Counted from the stretch's first letter, positions 48,801 to 63,600 are shown. The stretch is 64,000 bases of DNA from Phorcus lineatus (GCA_921293015.1 OV121089.1:43533220-43597219); one strand, 5' to 3'. Translations and numbers: made by a program. Notes: a model not told the origin generated them from the letters alone.

Positions 48801-51800
48801 TGTCTCCAATTACCTTGGTTTTTTTTAAACAGTAGTCAATCATGAACCACTACGGGGATTTAGATTATGATATATTGATGTAAGGTAAGTGCTTAAATAG
48901 ATAGAATAGAGAACAAGGTATATGGATTAACAACTTCTTTATTGCAGGATTTTGACGTTTCGTGGTAGATACTAACACCGTTATCAATGGTGTTAGGATC
49001 TACGTTGATAACGGTGTTAGTATCCGTATCTACACCGAAACGTCGCAATCCTGCAATAAGGAAGTTGTTAATCCATATACCTTGTTCTCTATTCTATCTA
49101 TTTAAGCACTTACCTTACATCAATATATCATAATCTAAATCCCCGTAGTGGTTCATGATTGACTACTGTTTAAAAAAACCCAAGGTAATTGGAGACATTC
49201 TGAACACCTTTTAGAAAAATTCAAAGACTGGTTGTCACGACAATCCTATTAGAATTTGAATAAACATAACAGTTGTTCCTAGCTGTATTTCTGATGTTAC
49301 AACTGCTCCATAAGGGTCACGTCAGATGTTCGAGTCTGACCTTTCACCTTCCATAAATTTGAACAATGAGGTAAAGGTAAACTCACATAACCCTAGTCTA
49401 ACAATTAGACTCTGAAATGAAAAATGCATCAGTTAATCGAAAAATTTAAAAACTTATTATAAATGAAATGAAAAGGAGACTGAAATTTCTTCATTTTCAG
49501 AGTCTAAAGAAATAGGCAGGTCCTTGGAATTTCAAGCATCTCACTTCATGTTGTAAATATCTTATCACCAATTAACTTTAGTGGACATGTCAACAATATT
49601 TATGCTTCATGGCTAGTGAATGTTCCATCTGGCATCAGTTGACTGGGTAAAGGCTTCAAATCTATTTTTAGATGGTCTCAGGGACCACAGCATGGGTTGA
49701 AGATAGCTGGACAGTTAGTATTCTTTCACATGGCAGAACAGTTGAATATTTCGAGAACGCCTAAAAAACTCTCATTTAGTGAACGTTTCTCCAAACACAA
49801 AATGATCAATATGTGTCATTTGTGGTGAATGTATTGTTGATTCCACCCGTAGATTAAAATTGTTTATTTAAATATCAAATGACAGAAATTTGTCAATTGA
49901 TAGAAAATACCCTCCATCTTTCTATTTTGAGGGAATGCTCGACACATACATTGTGTAGGAAATGTTCACGTGAGATAATAAGTCTTGATGGTTCTAAAGA
50001 AAGACTTATTATAGCTTTCAAAAAGACTTTCATTTCATTGTATCACTCTCTTGACACAAGATCGTCAACAAGGTTTTCTTTATACTATACATTCAATGTC
50101 AAGTAGAACTGCTTTAAAGAGACACTCCGTGAGTTGTTGGAATCATATATACCAAACTTAATCAATGGTGTCATTTGATTGCGAAGTATCGACCAAAAAG
50201 ACACATTTTAAAGCTTATTGTTTTTTTACAGTGACAATATGAAGGTAGAAGGTCACAATTATGATCGAAAACCGGACAGTGGTGCGCGTCAAATGGTCAA
50301 ACGTAATTTTGAAGACTTTTCTAAAACAGCCAGGAGGGTAGTTAGGAGTTGATAGTGTTTGTTAGGTTATATGACTAGTATCCATGTATATTGGACGTGG
50401 TATGTACACCTCTGTGCATTTATAAGGCTGTTTTTAGATTTTCATGGAAAACCAGTATTTGTCGTATAAATGTCTTTTAGACATGTAAAGTTAAGATGTT
50501 TTGATTTTATATCACCACATATGACATTTAAGTTCGTCTCAAAGGTAAATAATATGTTATGAAAATCACGGAGTGGCTCTTTAAGTTGGACAAACATTTC
50601 TCAGTTTGGTGTTTCGTAAGTGAAGAAGGGAGAAACAATTAAAATAAAAAAAAATTTGTTTTACCATGTTCGTTAAAAAGTATTGGAGATAGTTCAAAGG
50701 TTAATGATTCTCCACTACCTGTAGGTGAAAAAAAAGAGTACATCTTTTCGACAAAAATAAGAATTTATCATGTCCATTGGAGTTTTCTGATTAACTTGGA
50801 ATTCTATCACATAAAATGTAAAGTGTATCACAAATGTTTAGGTTTAATGTAACACCACATGTTGAGGACCATGAGGTCAAGGGGGGCATAACTATGCAGT
50901 GGGGGTTAAGGTGGCAGGCCGCTACCATTCCTTGCTTCCACTCATCATGTACTGATGACAGCTGATAAGGCACAGCCCAGAATATGGGCTGTGAGCTGGT
51001 GGATTTTTACAGACCGTGAAATCAGGCTTTAAAGTCTTTTTATAGACTTGCTTAGGCTTCTACCTTATTTCAGGGTCTGGCCTACAGACTAACATAACCC
51101 CTATGGAGCAGAATGCAGAGGGCTTGTACTTCTTGAATTGCACTAGAACAAAAATTAGTACTTGATAAAGCTAGTTTCCACTTGTGACTCACATATCACA
51201 TTTGTGTATTGAACAAACTCAATGATCCTTAACCAATAATTAAGAATAGTTAACTTCCTTAATCAATTCAACGATGATAACTAGGGTGGGTATGAATCGG
51301 TCATATTGCGAACCCCTAATGATAAGAGATGTCATACAACACTTACTGCACCGTCATAGGATAAAGCTTCTTCCAAGGATTCCAAGTCATCAAATTCAAC
51401 ATACGCAAAACCTACAAAAAACAGGGAGAGTAAATTTAGAATAGAAGCATCACATGATGATAAGTCAAATTACACTTTACAAATTCAACTTTTGGAAGAA
51501 AATGTTAGAATTATGTAATACTACTACAGGAAATGTCTCTTATTATGTTTTTCCACTTTCACTACCAATCCTTAAAAATTCCTAATGAACTCACCCTTAA
51601 ACTTGTCTGTTTCTTTGTCTCTGACTAATCTTACACTTCTTATCTGAAAAACAAATATAGTGATATGTCATTTTCATTTCATAACATACAATCCATGGTG
51701 CAATGTAACAATCTCGTCACATCAAATTACAACACTCGCTTTTATGATTCAGAAAGACTTTGGGTTCAACAAAGACAGCAAAATATTTTCTTAGTGTTTG

Positions 51801-53567
51801 TATACGTTTCTTAAATCCTTCGTTTTATCTGTTAGATGCCCCTTTACATGCTTAACAGTCATACCCTGACTAAAGTTAATAGAACAGCAGGCAAATTAAG
51901 CCAGGTTTTCCATTAGAAGAAACATTATTGTTTGGAAGAATACTCACACCTTCCCTTTATATAAAAGGTTAAGATATTTTGCACATATAGAATAATATTT
52001 TTACTCCTTAAGTAGTAAAACTTCATTTTCAATAAAAATGTGTTGTGATTTTAACTTCTCTTATTTTTGGTTCTGTACCAAAACAAGAATTTTTTTTAAT
52101 CACAATACGTATCAAACAAAAGCTCAGGTGTACTGTTTCACCCACATTCATCAGTAAGGGATATTCTAAATAAAACAGGTATAGAGTCAAAACACTCACT
52201 TTTAAATCTTTGAAGATAAGTTCAAGGTCTCCTTGCACTGCCTGTGTATGTAAATTTCCCACGTACACTGTAAATGGGGGTTCTGTTGGGAGAGATTTCG
52301 AGCCTCCCCTTCCACCACCACCGCCGCCACGCCTTCCACCGCCATATCCATCATAGTTTTGTTGAAACCCACCCCCTCTTCCTCTGTCAAAACAAAACAG
52401 TCTTCTTTAGTTACCATACTCTGTTGTAAATATCAAAATCAATTAGAGAGGATTAATTTTTAAGAGCTGAAGAGTTTTGCTTTTCCCTATTTGTGAGTCA
52501 TTTATCCAAATAATATCAGAAAAACAAAAATCATCTTTAAAATTCTCTCTTTTTAATTCAGCTGCAGAAGTATCAATCTTTGCAATCAATATTTGCAATT
52601 GTCTGCTTGAAACTAAAACCAATTGTAAAATAATCGTAAAAATGGTCACGATGGTTAAATGTGCTTAGAGGATGAATTATTTGTAAATTGGTGGATATTC
52701 TACATTTTATTTAAAACATCACAATCATAAATAATTTGTAAATCAACAGCAAGTTTTAACCATTTAACATGATGCAAAAACATGATAAAATGGGTAAACC
52801 GCTCAAAGCTCACATATTACTTATTACTAAGGACAGAAGAGAAATATCCTTGAGTAAAAAAACAAGGGGGAAAAAGCAAGTGAATCCAAGAAGTTAGGAT
52901 GAATTAATCAAGATCAAGATGTACCCGGTAAAGTGAAATGTTTTATCATTGTTTATCTAACCTTCATAAATATTACTCTACCTGAAAGTAGTACATGACA
53001 CTTCTTGAAAACACAGGTTGAACACATTAATTAACATTTACAAAAAATCAAGCTTTCAATTTCAAAGCTAAATATATAAATGATAAATCGACGCTTGTTA
53101 AATCTGATCAGTTGATTGCCTTAGAGGCAAAGATCATGAATTACTGTTTTTCCCGCAATCTTTCAAACGCAAGATTTTCTAAATCTGATTTGATTCGCCG
53201 AGTGAAGCTGATGTTAAAGTTGTCATATACGATCTCAAGATACATAAAAATGTTTAAGATATCGGATTAAATCAGTTAGTATCTACAAACCGTGATTGGA
53301 ATCTATCAGTGTTTTACTACTGTCAGTGTCAGAGAGAACATTAAAAAAACGTGTGCACATGCACGCAAAATTTGGAAAAATACACGGCCCACATGTGATG
53401 TTATAACAACTTAGCTGTGCTTCTTCAGCAAATAATTTCACTGCATTTAATTTGCAAAAGGTGAATATAACACGGGTACGCTATGTTAAATGCATTTAAG
53501 TTGAAAATTGATTTGATCAATTAAATAAAACTCCACAATACCCGCGATAAGAATCATAATCGGCCAT
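45887..53567 (-). CDS. eif4h: Eukaryotic translation initiation factor 4H
   Basis: Seven coding exons on the minus strand: 53567-53542, 52383-52200, 51643-51595, 51411-51347, 48417-48327, 46636-46373 and 46074-45887. The sum is 867 nt, exactly 289 codons, 288 aa (human 248). All GT-AG. It starts MADYDSYRG like vertebrate eIF4H. One RRM follows: [14 protein letters not shown] (RNP2), then [30 protein letters not shown] (RNP1), [18 protein letters not shown]. The sixth exon is a long Gly/Arg-rich RGG region, larger than in vertebrates. The end [31 protein letters not shown] is the conserved C-terminal signature. eIF4H is cytoplasmic, binds RNA and stimulates the eIF4A helicase during cap-dependent initiation. 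It diverges from mybbp1a 1.1 kb away. Confidence 0.95.
47656..47756. repeat. Imperfect foldback in eif4h intron
   Basis: AAATAATGACCCG at left pairs with CGGGTCATTATTT at right. Further in, TTATGGCAATAAACTCG pairs with CGAGTTTATTTGCCATAA. GC-rich centre. MITE-like. Confidence 0.75.
48683..49227. repeat. Long inverted repeat (foldback) in eif4h intron
   Basis: Arms 48771-48987 and 49005-49227 are near-perfect reverse complements with a loop of about 17 nt. A further direct copy of the loop-proximal 86 bp sits at 48683-48768. The motif TTCTTTATTGCAGGATT(G/T)(C/T)GACGTTTCG marks each copy. No ORF. Confidence 0.9.
50114..50584 (+). mobile_element. TTAA MITE, copy 3, in eif4h intron
   Basis: TTAA, then AGAGACACTCCGTGAG at left; TCACGGAGTGGCTCT, then TTAA at right. 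471 bp, the longest of the three. Contains the segment around GTGACAATATGAAGGTAGAA shared with copy 2 and, inverted, copy 1. Confidence 0.9.
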
Positions 53568-54684
53568 GTTAAAATGAATCCAAAGATTCACTTCCGGTGA
53601 GACATGCGTGACCGAAATATACTATTTTCGGAACACCAAACTACCAAAATTCTTTTTCGTCACTCAACGTTATCGATGTAACTTGTCTGAAAAACATTTT
53701 TTAAAATAAACGAATGTATGTGAAACACTAACGTTAGCCTGTTGGAAGGTTAAAAAAAATTTTGTTGGAAAATGCATGCATCTCTGATCCTAAAGAAATA
53801 GTCTGCCTCCCATGAAGATCGTCATACGATGGCAGATTTGCTATACCGATTAGACATACATCCCATTTAGGTATTATTATTATGTATGAATGAATGTATC
53901 AATTAACATTGGAATCTATCAAATATTGAGTCAGTGTTGGCGTTTCCCCTTTGACCTTTGACATAGGTTCGAATCACGCAACACAATCCGGAAAAGAACA
54001 TGAATGTAGGGCCTATACACCTACTTTTGCAGTTAGTGTGATCCCGAATATAACACTATGATTTTTCAAAAATAAAATTCGTTATACTAATTTATTTAGT
54101 TCATTGTCGTACGAACTCAATAAAAGAAGAGTAATCATTTTTTAAAAGTGATCATGTCGTCTTATGTGAAATCAGGATTTAATAATAACTATATTTTCAA
54201 AGTCTCCGAAGTCAAAAGCAAAAGACTGTCCCAAAGGAAAAAAGGAGTAAAAGGCGGTAACGTTGGTGTATTAGGACCTTTTGTTACTTAAAAAATGCTT
54301 TCACGACCTTTTCTAAGAAATTTACATCTCTACTTTAGATAAACATATTTGAATTTCTATGAGCTAATTTGAAAGTTTGAGATGCTGATTTGACTGACTT
54401 CAAAAACTTTGTTAACGCTTTTCAGTGACCATGCATCTGATAAACCCCTATTTTAAAAAGAAATTCCTGGATCCGCCACAGGTTTGCTTAATGAGTATTC
54501 TATAGAACTTAAAGGTTTATTGTATCAATCTAGATGATAAATCCCTACGAAAACACGCTCGAAGATTATCAAAATGACGATTGCTTTTAATTGATACTAT
54601 GAAGCCGGCCACTTTCACCTTCCTTACATAAATCGTGGTGTAAGAAGTAGCACGACTAACAACTTCCGTCGCGCAGGCGCAGAA
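53568..54684. promoter_or_regulatory. Divergent intergenic region, eif4h / mybbp1a
   Basis: 1.1 kb between the two start codons on opposite strands. AT-rich, with GC-richer patches only next to each ATG (GATTCACTTCCGGTGAG near 53585; AACTTCCGTCGCGCAGGCGC near 54661). Both patches carry CTTCCG, an ETS-type site common in housekeeping promoters. No TATA box stands out. Shared promoter function is inference. Confidence 0.4.
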
Positions 54685-57600
54685 ATGTCAAAGACTAAAA
54701 TGGTGTCGAAGCACATGGTAAACACGTTGCCGCAGAGCACACGTGTTGACAGCAGTGTTTTGGAAGTATTTAGAACTTTAGCTGAAGGGAATGAATCAGC
54801 AAGGGCTACAGCGACATCCTCCCTGGTTTCTCACCTGAAGACACAGCAGCAAGGGGTAATGATCAAAGAATATATCATGTTTACATTTTAAATAGGGATG
54901 TCAAGTGCAAGGGAGGTAATAATGTATTGAAACTTGGCATTGTAATTATTTTTGTCAACTATTAGGCTTTTCTTACAAAGTGACATATACTAAAGGATAT
55001 TGGTATTTGTCAAGAAGACTTTCATAATTGGCGACAGTCAATATAGATAATTCTGTAAAAGACCTAAATTCTAAACAAGAGCACAATCAAATTATGGAGG
55101 CTGGGAACAAAGTAGTTCCATCATTATTGCTTATAGTTTTGACGCCATCATGCAAGTTCGAAGCAAAAACATGACGTCAGTTCCAAGTTTACAAAACAAC
55201 GACTGGAATAGTAATGACATTACCTCGCTACCAAACTGTCATAAACATTACATGAAAGGAAATCACAAAATTAGAAAGACTGAATTAGTCATATATTTTC
55301 TGTTTGTCTAATCACTGTAATCCCTGAAATAGAATAAAAACTTTTCAGATTTTATAGTTTTTTGCTTGAAACAAATTATATTAATAGTATTGAGATAGAT
55401 TGTCTTCTGGACCCTCACGATAAAAAGATATAAAGTCTATATTTCCAAACACATGGTCTACCAATGTTATAAAATGATAGATACTGTAATTAGTGGTGTA
55501 ACAATTCATCGACATTATCAATGTTTGCATTGTCTGCTACATAATATGACCTTGTTTATGTTGTACAGCTACATGTACATATACTTACATGATATTGTAA
55601 ATTCAGAGCCTGGCGCCTGTGTACAAAACTGAAATAATTCTAATTGACTTTTGCCGTGTTTACCAAGTCACCATTTCAACTATTGCCCAAAGTTCTTAAT
55701 CAATTACCATTGAAGTCATTTCATCGCCCAGGAACAAGCTTGAAACAGGAAATTACATGCTGGGTAATGTCTTTGAAACAGCAGATTTATTTTAAAATAT
55801 TTTATTTCAGAGCAAGAAAGTTTGCAGTGATCTTACTTATTCTCTACAGAGATTAATTAAAGGACTTTCTTCAAACAGAAAATGGGCTCGTCTTGGATTT
55901 TCAGTAGCATTAACACAGGTAAGGAATAGTTTTACTCTTTAATACCTTTTATCATATGATTGCAGGTGAAATACAGGATCTATCAATGAAAATAAACCGT
56001 GTTATCAGTCACTAGTGAAAATAACAACGGAACGTGTAATTAGTAAAAAATTATAATAACAATGTTCTGATGTCATTGAATAAAGCTCTGCGGTAATTAC
56101 GAGTAATGACGTCACATTATTGCTTAGGCGTCGGCCTCAGTATGAAACTGATTTCGGTTAAAATGCTAAGATTAGATCTTAAAATAAATAGAAAATTTGT
56201 CATTTTTTTTGACAAATTCATTTTCTTTAGGAAGAAAATTTCAATATTTTCACTCGTGAGGATATAAATTTTCTGTCTCACTCAATGAGATAAGCATTGT
56301 ATGAGTCAAGAATAAAACATCTGATAATCAAAGAGTGAAGATCATTGTCTTTTATACTGACAGACAGATTTTATTGGTATATATGGCCCGGAGACCAATA
56401 GTAGAATGGACCAATAGTAGAATGTAAAGTAGTTTTATCTAAACAGTGACAGCGCTACCATGTAATTTGAAAAAATATTTTATCATTCAAATACAGTTAC
56501 ATCCAGGGTTTACAGGTTTTGTTGACTTGATCTGAAACGGTTTATATGAAAAGTAATAGGGATAATTTGTATAACAGCTGCAAATCGTTGGTTGTTAGAA
56601 AACAGTTGCCTTTTATACTTCTGTAGTGATCAAGTGAATCAGAACAAAATAATTAGAAAATATTCTCACAATTAAGAGATGATTGCTTTTCAGGTTTTGC
56701 GTACTTTCGATGTCATCACTCTGCAAACAATTATGGATGGAATCGACAAGCATCTAGTGATCTCACAACACGACAGCAAAAACGTACGTGTTTATTTGTT
56801 ATCAGTGAATTTCAAGTTCACTGGTTACTTTTATTAATGTATCAGTTTTCATAATGCTCTCTAGGCTGATAAAATAGTGCAATAACTATTTCAAGAGTTG
56901 GTGTTTAGAACATGTTCTTACACTGTGCCCTCTCGTGCTATCATTCCTAACCTATCTTTACCATGTTGAAAATCTTAGGTTATCCCATTAATTAAAGGGC
57001 CACTGAGTATGTTGTCGGAGTCTAATCATTGACCCCTGCAATGTCCCTCTAAATAGTCCTGCACTATGTGGTTGATTAGTGAATTTAGTAGATTTTGTTT
57101 TTGATTGCATGTTGCCTTGTTACATCCCGCCCCTAAATCTTGATTCTTATCTCATTTGGACTTTGTTGAACTAGGAAGTTGGCGCAGCATACATGGGGAA
57201 AGCCTTTGCTTATCTGGCGCTCATCCAGTCTGGAAAACTTCTTCAGGTAAATACTTCAAAAGAATGAACAGACTTTTCAGGAACAATCAACCTATATTGT
57301 AAGTCTACACCAGAGGTTTCTATGTACTCTGGAGATATTCATGTACTTCAAACAACACTGATGTGTGTGCACTTTAATCCATACAGAAACAGAGGACAGA
57401 TGTGATGTTGATTTATGCATTGTGAAACCATTTCATGACACACTGATCAGTTTAGTTTTTACAAGCATTTTGCCTATATGAATGATATGTTTTTTCTAAT
57501 ATGAATGATACTCTACAGAAGTTAAATTCAAAGCAATTAATGTATCAGTTTCCTCGATCTTTTGTTGTTCATGAATGTGAATTAGATCGAACTGTTTGTC

Positions 57601-60600
57601 GGTCTGCAGGGAGAAGAGGATCACGTGTCTGATGTGGTGAAGAAGCTGAAACATATCTCCACACAGAAGAGTTACCTCCAGCCTATTTGTTGTCATGGCA
57701 TCGCCTGTCTCATCTCCATGGTAACAATGCAAAACTTCAAAGAAAAGTTTTTAATCAAATGCACACTCAAAATATTTCTTGCGGTTCAGTATTTGGTACA
57801 ATATAGAGGTCTGTGATGTTAAGTGTTACTTTTGTATGACTAACTGCATTTGAACAGATGAAAAATGTACAATCTAGCGTAATTCACTAGGTCCCAAAGT
57901 CCATTATTACATCTAGAGAATAACAGGCCCTTTCGATGTTACACGAGCGTGATCATCAACCAATGAAATAGAAACCGGCCCAGCACTTAGAATTTTGGGT
58001 CAATGAGATTGTTTTGTTGTTCTTGAGCACCTCGATTACAAATCCGAATGTTACCGAAGTTTAACAGTGCATTGTGTTGAAAAAATGACGACAGCATCAA
58101 TTCTATGCATACATTGTTGATGGAATATTTTTTGCGTGTTGTTTATTTATTCATATGTGCAATATGAAAAAATTATATTTTTTGTCTTCCATATTAATCA
58201 ATGATACAGCCAGGCTTTGTTAATCCCTTTGACTAAATAATGTTATGTCTTAGTCAATGATACAAGAGCAATTCCTCTAGGTATCGAGCAGTGTGTTTGC
58301 GGACCATGTGTGGAGTCACATCGAGGGGGATCTGAGTGCTGGCTGGGACGAGTGTACCCCAAACACACTCCTCCTTGTCTATGCTGCCTCTAAGAATCAT
58401 AAGGTCAGTGGAGCAAAGACCTTTTAGAATTATCATAACTCTTGATTTTGCTTTAGAAACTGGGTTACATTTCTTGTTAACTTTTGCTTGAATGAGTGCT
58501 TCTGTAATGCTTTGTTAGACAGGGGTCAAATATTATGGTGAGGTGAGGTGAGTTGGTGTTTAACGCCGCTTTCAAGATTATTTCACTTATATCACGGCTG
58601 CTAGTATTAGTGCATTGAGAAAGCCCGCAACACCATTGTGGCTATGTATTGCGGTGAAACCTGTGAGCATCGAACCTCTTGATCCGAAGCCGAAAGCGCT
58701 AACCACTGCGCTATGCTGCCCCCTCAAATATTGACGTTACATGAGTATTACCACATTAACAGTAAAAAGGCTATATCCTCTCTTTACTATTATACTGCTA
58801 ATGGCTTAGATATCGTCAAAACTCCAATAAAAATAACCTGCTCTCTCATTCTTGTTCTTAAAAAGACATAATGCTCAAGCAAACTTCATTTATTGCTGTC
58901 ATTCATGCTTGTTTTCTACTTCTAATATTACTTGCTAATGAATAAAGATCTTTTTATTTAGAAGAAAGTTGGCAAGCACTTCCTGTCTGAGCACTGGGAC
59001 GGGAGCAAGATCCTGTCGGAGAAGAACTACGATAACCTGCTGAAAGTGCTTGTGGTAGGTCAATCATTGTATTCCTTCACAATATCTTGCCTAGTTTGAA
59101 TTTTGTGGCTTTTGGGATCTAGCTCTTTAGCATACTGTGACTGAACTTCATCAGAAATCTTGAGGTTGCAACTTGATGCCTATGGAAATGGTGAACCAAA
59201 AACCAATAAGTTTGGTGCAATGCAGCAAAGCTTGAGGTTTATAGTCGTGGAAATGGTTGCAAGTCATGCCTTGTTCAGGAGGTTAGTCTGTCTGCCCTAT
59301 GGATAATGATTTCTGAGGAATGTTAAGCATTGCATAATCAACTAAGTTACTGTCAAGCTCTGTTTGTATTTTGTAACTTCAAGGTTAGACTAATTGTGAC
59401 TGTAGTTTACATGGGGTGCATGCTGTTCAGAATTGTCTTGAATGTTGCACATATTGATTCAAGTTGCCAAACATTAAAATCCTATTCCTCATACATGTTC
59501 GTCATTTGTTCCCTTTCTTCATTGAAGAAATCTGCTGAGGGCCACCCTGTGATCCACAGTGTTGTTGATGTTATTGTAGAGGACCTCGCTTCCAGTGGAC
59601 GAGATGTGGGAACTTTCTTCGAGCAGGTTGTAGGTCAGTCATCCACCTGGAGTGTTCAATACACATACCTTTTTTAGATTCAAAACTTACTTTCAAATTG
59701 ATTTTGCATATGTTTACATGATTGTTAATAAATAAAATTGTGAAAATCTTGAACCTTCCCTTTGCTGCTTCTGTCCTTCAGAATGCTGAATGCCATTCTC
59801 AAAATCATTTGACATTATCACTTCTCACAATTTTGTCCCTCTTTGAGAAGTTAAGGGACCTGCTTTTAGTTATGCCTTTATATTAAAATTATGAAAAGGA
59901 AAAATGTAAATATCATTAATTGACAATGAAAACATTGGCTCTACATGTTGAAAATCATGATTCTGCAAGAAGTAGTTAAATGATTTTCTATGAAATCAAG
60001 AACATTTGATTTTGTTGCCCTCCCTCCAGTGAAGCTTATCGATGGAACGTACAGCCAGAAGTACCTCGGCCTCAACATCTACCTCAAGATGGTGCCTAGT
60101 ATCACTGACCCACAACAGGTACTCTGCCTTTCTCCACAACCTTTGAAACCTCTTTATCTTTGTACATTGAAATATCACTATATTTTACAGGAAAACCTCT
60201 TTATCTTTGTACAGTGAAACAAGACTATCTTCGTACAGTTAAACCTCACTTATAACTTTAACGGTTCTGGGAAACTCCCTGTACATGCATTGAAATGAAA
60301 GAGTAAGCATTTACTCATCTTACCCTGTATGAAAATAACAAACGCCATTTAGGTCAAAATCAAAGACCCAAAGGTCTCCCCTCCCCCTCAATTTCTGGTC
60401 TCAAAAAGTCTACTGCACACAGTTACATATCAGTTGCAAACTGGTGTCTTTTTCCATTAAGAAATTTGCTTTGTTCCTTATAAGCCTGTTTCTTCAAATA
60501 TTGCCCATACGATCTTCTTAATGATGTGATATGTATATGTAGTTGTCTGTTTATAATGATCAAGGATCAAATCCTACACTAACACACACATGAACGCTTT

Positions 60601-63600
60601 TTATTTAAGATTTCTCAGCTTCCTGACACGTCCAGTTATATATTCTGCACAACTTCTTAACAATCAGACAACTGATGATTATATATTCTGCACAACTTCT
60701 TATATATTCTGTTATATATATATATTCTGTTATATATATATTCTGTTATATATATAATCTGCACAACTTCTTAACAATCAGACAACTGATGATTATATAT
60801 TCTTCACAACTTCTTATATATTCTGTTATATATATATTCTGTTATATATATAATCTCCACAACTTCTTAACAATCAGACAACTGATGATTATATATTCTG
60901 CACAACTTCTTATATATTCTGTTATATATATATTCTGTTATATATATAATCTCCACAACTTCTTAACAGTCAGACAACTGATGATTATATATTCTGCACA
61001 ACTTCTTATATATTCTGTTATATATATATTCTGTTATATATATATTCTGTTATATATATAATCTCCACAACTTCTTAACAATCAGACAACTGATGATTAT
61101 ATATTCTGCACAACTTCTTATATATTCTGTTATATATATAATCTGCACAACTTCTTAACAATCAGACAACTGATGATTATATATTCTGCACAACTTCTTA
61201 TATATTCTGTTAAATATATTCTGCACAACTTCTTAACAATCAGACAACTGATGATTATATATTCTGCACAACTTCTTAACAATCAGACAGCTGATGATTA
61301 TATATTCTGCACAACTTCTTATATATTCTGTTATATATATATTCTGTTATATATATATAATCTGCACAACTTCTTAACAATCAGACAACTGATGATTATA
61401 TATTCTGCACAACTTCTTATATATTCTGTTATATATATATTCTCCACAACTTCTTAACAATCAGACAACTGATGATTATATATTCTGCACAACTTCTTAT
61501 ATATTCTGTTATATATATATTCTGTTATATATATAATCTGCACAACTTCTTAACAATCAGACAACTGATGATTATATATTCTGCACAACTTCTTATATAT
61601 TCTGTTATATATATATTCTGTTATATATATAATCTGCACAACTTCTTAACAATCAGACAACTGATGATTATATATTCTGCACAACTTCTTATATATTCTG
61701 TTATATATATATTCTGTTATATATATATATTCTGCACAACTTCTTAACAATCAGACAACTGATGATTATATATTCTGCACAACTTCTTATATATTCTGTT
61801 AAATATATTCTGCACAACTTCTTAACAATCAGACAACTGATGATTATATATTCTGCACAACTTCTTAACAATCAGACAGCTGATGATTATATATTCTGCA
61901 CAACTTCTTATATATTCTGTTATATATATATTCTGTTATATATATAATCTCCACAACTTCTTAACAATCAGACAACTGATGATTATATATTCTGCACAAC
62001 TTCTTATATATTCTGTTATATATATATTCTGTTATATATATAATCTGCACAACTTCTTAACAATCAGACAACTGATGATTATATATTCTGCACAACTTCT
62101 TATATATTCTGTTATATATATATTCTGTTATATATATAATCTGCACAACTTCTTAACAATCAGACAACTGATGATTATATATTCTGCACAACTTCTTATA
62201 TATTCTGTTATATATATATTCTGTTATATATATAATCTGCACAACTTCTTAACAATCAGACAACTGATGATTATATATTCTGCACAACTTCTTATATATT
62301 CTGTTATATATATATTCTCCACAACTTCTTAACAATCAGACAACTGATGATTATATATTCTGCACAACTTCTTATATATTATGTTATATATATATTCTGT
62401 TATATATATATTCTGTTATATATATAATCTGCACAACTTCTTAACAATCAGACAACTGATGATTATATATTCTGCACAACTTCTTATATATTCTGTTATA
62501 TATATATTCTGTTATATATATAATCTGCACAACTTCTTAACAATCAGACAACTGATTATATATTCTGCACAACTTCTTATATATTCTGTTATATATATAT
62601 TCTGTTATATATATATATTCTGCACAACTTCTTAACAATCAGACAACTGATGATTATATATTCTGCACAACTTCTTATATATTCTGTTAAATATATTCTG
62701 CACAACTTCTTAACAATCAGACAACTGATGATTATATATTCTGCACAACTTCTTAACAATCAGACAGCTGATGATTATATATTCTGCACAACTTCTTATA
62801 TATTCTGTTATATATATATTCTGTTATATATATAATCTGCACAACTTCTTAACAGTCAGACAACTGATGATTATATATTCTGCACAACTTCTTATATATT
62901 CTGTTATATATATATATTCTGTTATATATATAATCTGCACAACTTCTTAACAATCAGACAACTGATGATTATATATTCTGCACAACTTCTTATATATTCT
63001 GTTATATATATATTCTGTTATATATATAATCTGCACAACTTCTTAACAATCAGACAACTGATGATTATATATTCTGCACAACTTCTTATATATTCTGTTA
63101 TATATATATTCTCCACAACTTCTTAACAATCAGACCTAGCTCCAGACAGCGAGTATCCGCTCCGTGACGTCACTAATATACTCGCTGCCATCAGAAGGCT
63201 TCAAGGTGAAAAAGCTCTAACACAGCGCGTGCAACCAACGATTGATGTCACGCTCTAAAATTGAAGCTCCTAACTCATAGGATTCACAATGCAACTCCGA
63301 ACAACGACTCAAGAAATGAGTACGGCAAACGAAACTTTTTGTTATTTTATTAAGTTGTCTTTGAATTTTTAAAACGTAACAAATTGTCCACCATATGCTC
63401 ATCAAAAACAAAATTATATTTGAAGCAAATTACACCAACTTTTGAAATATTCATACGCCAAACGTTTATAACATACTCTCGAACCAATTTATTTGTATGT
63501 AAAATAACAATTTGGTTCGAGATTATCGATGACGTCAATTCCTATTGTTGTCAAGAATCCTGACAACAATGCCCCCGCAAGTGAAGGCAGGGCAACTACC

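Noticed and set aside
60675..62835. Chain of 60-150-codon plus-strand ORFs
   Set aside because: They are the 96-bp satellite read in one stop-free frame (32 residues per unit); no splice, start or domain support.
63137..63210. Possible mybbp1a exon after an AG in the array (open frame with DSEYPLRDVTNILAAI)
   Set aside because: It begins exactly at the 9-bp target duplication, so it is the end of the inserted element, and it does not resemble MYBBP1A.
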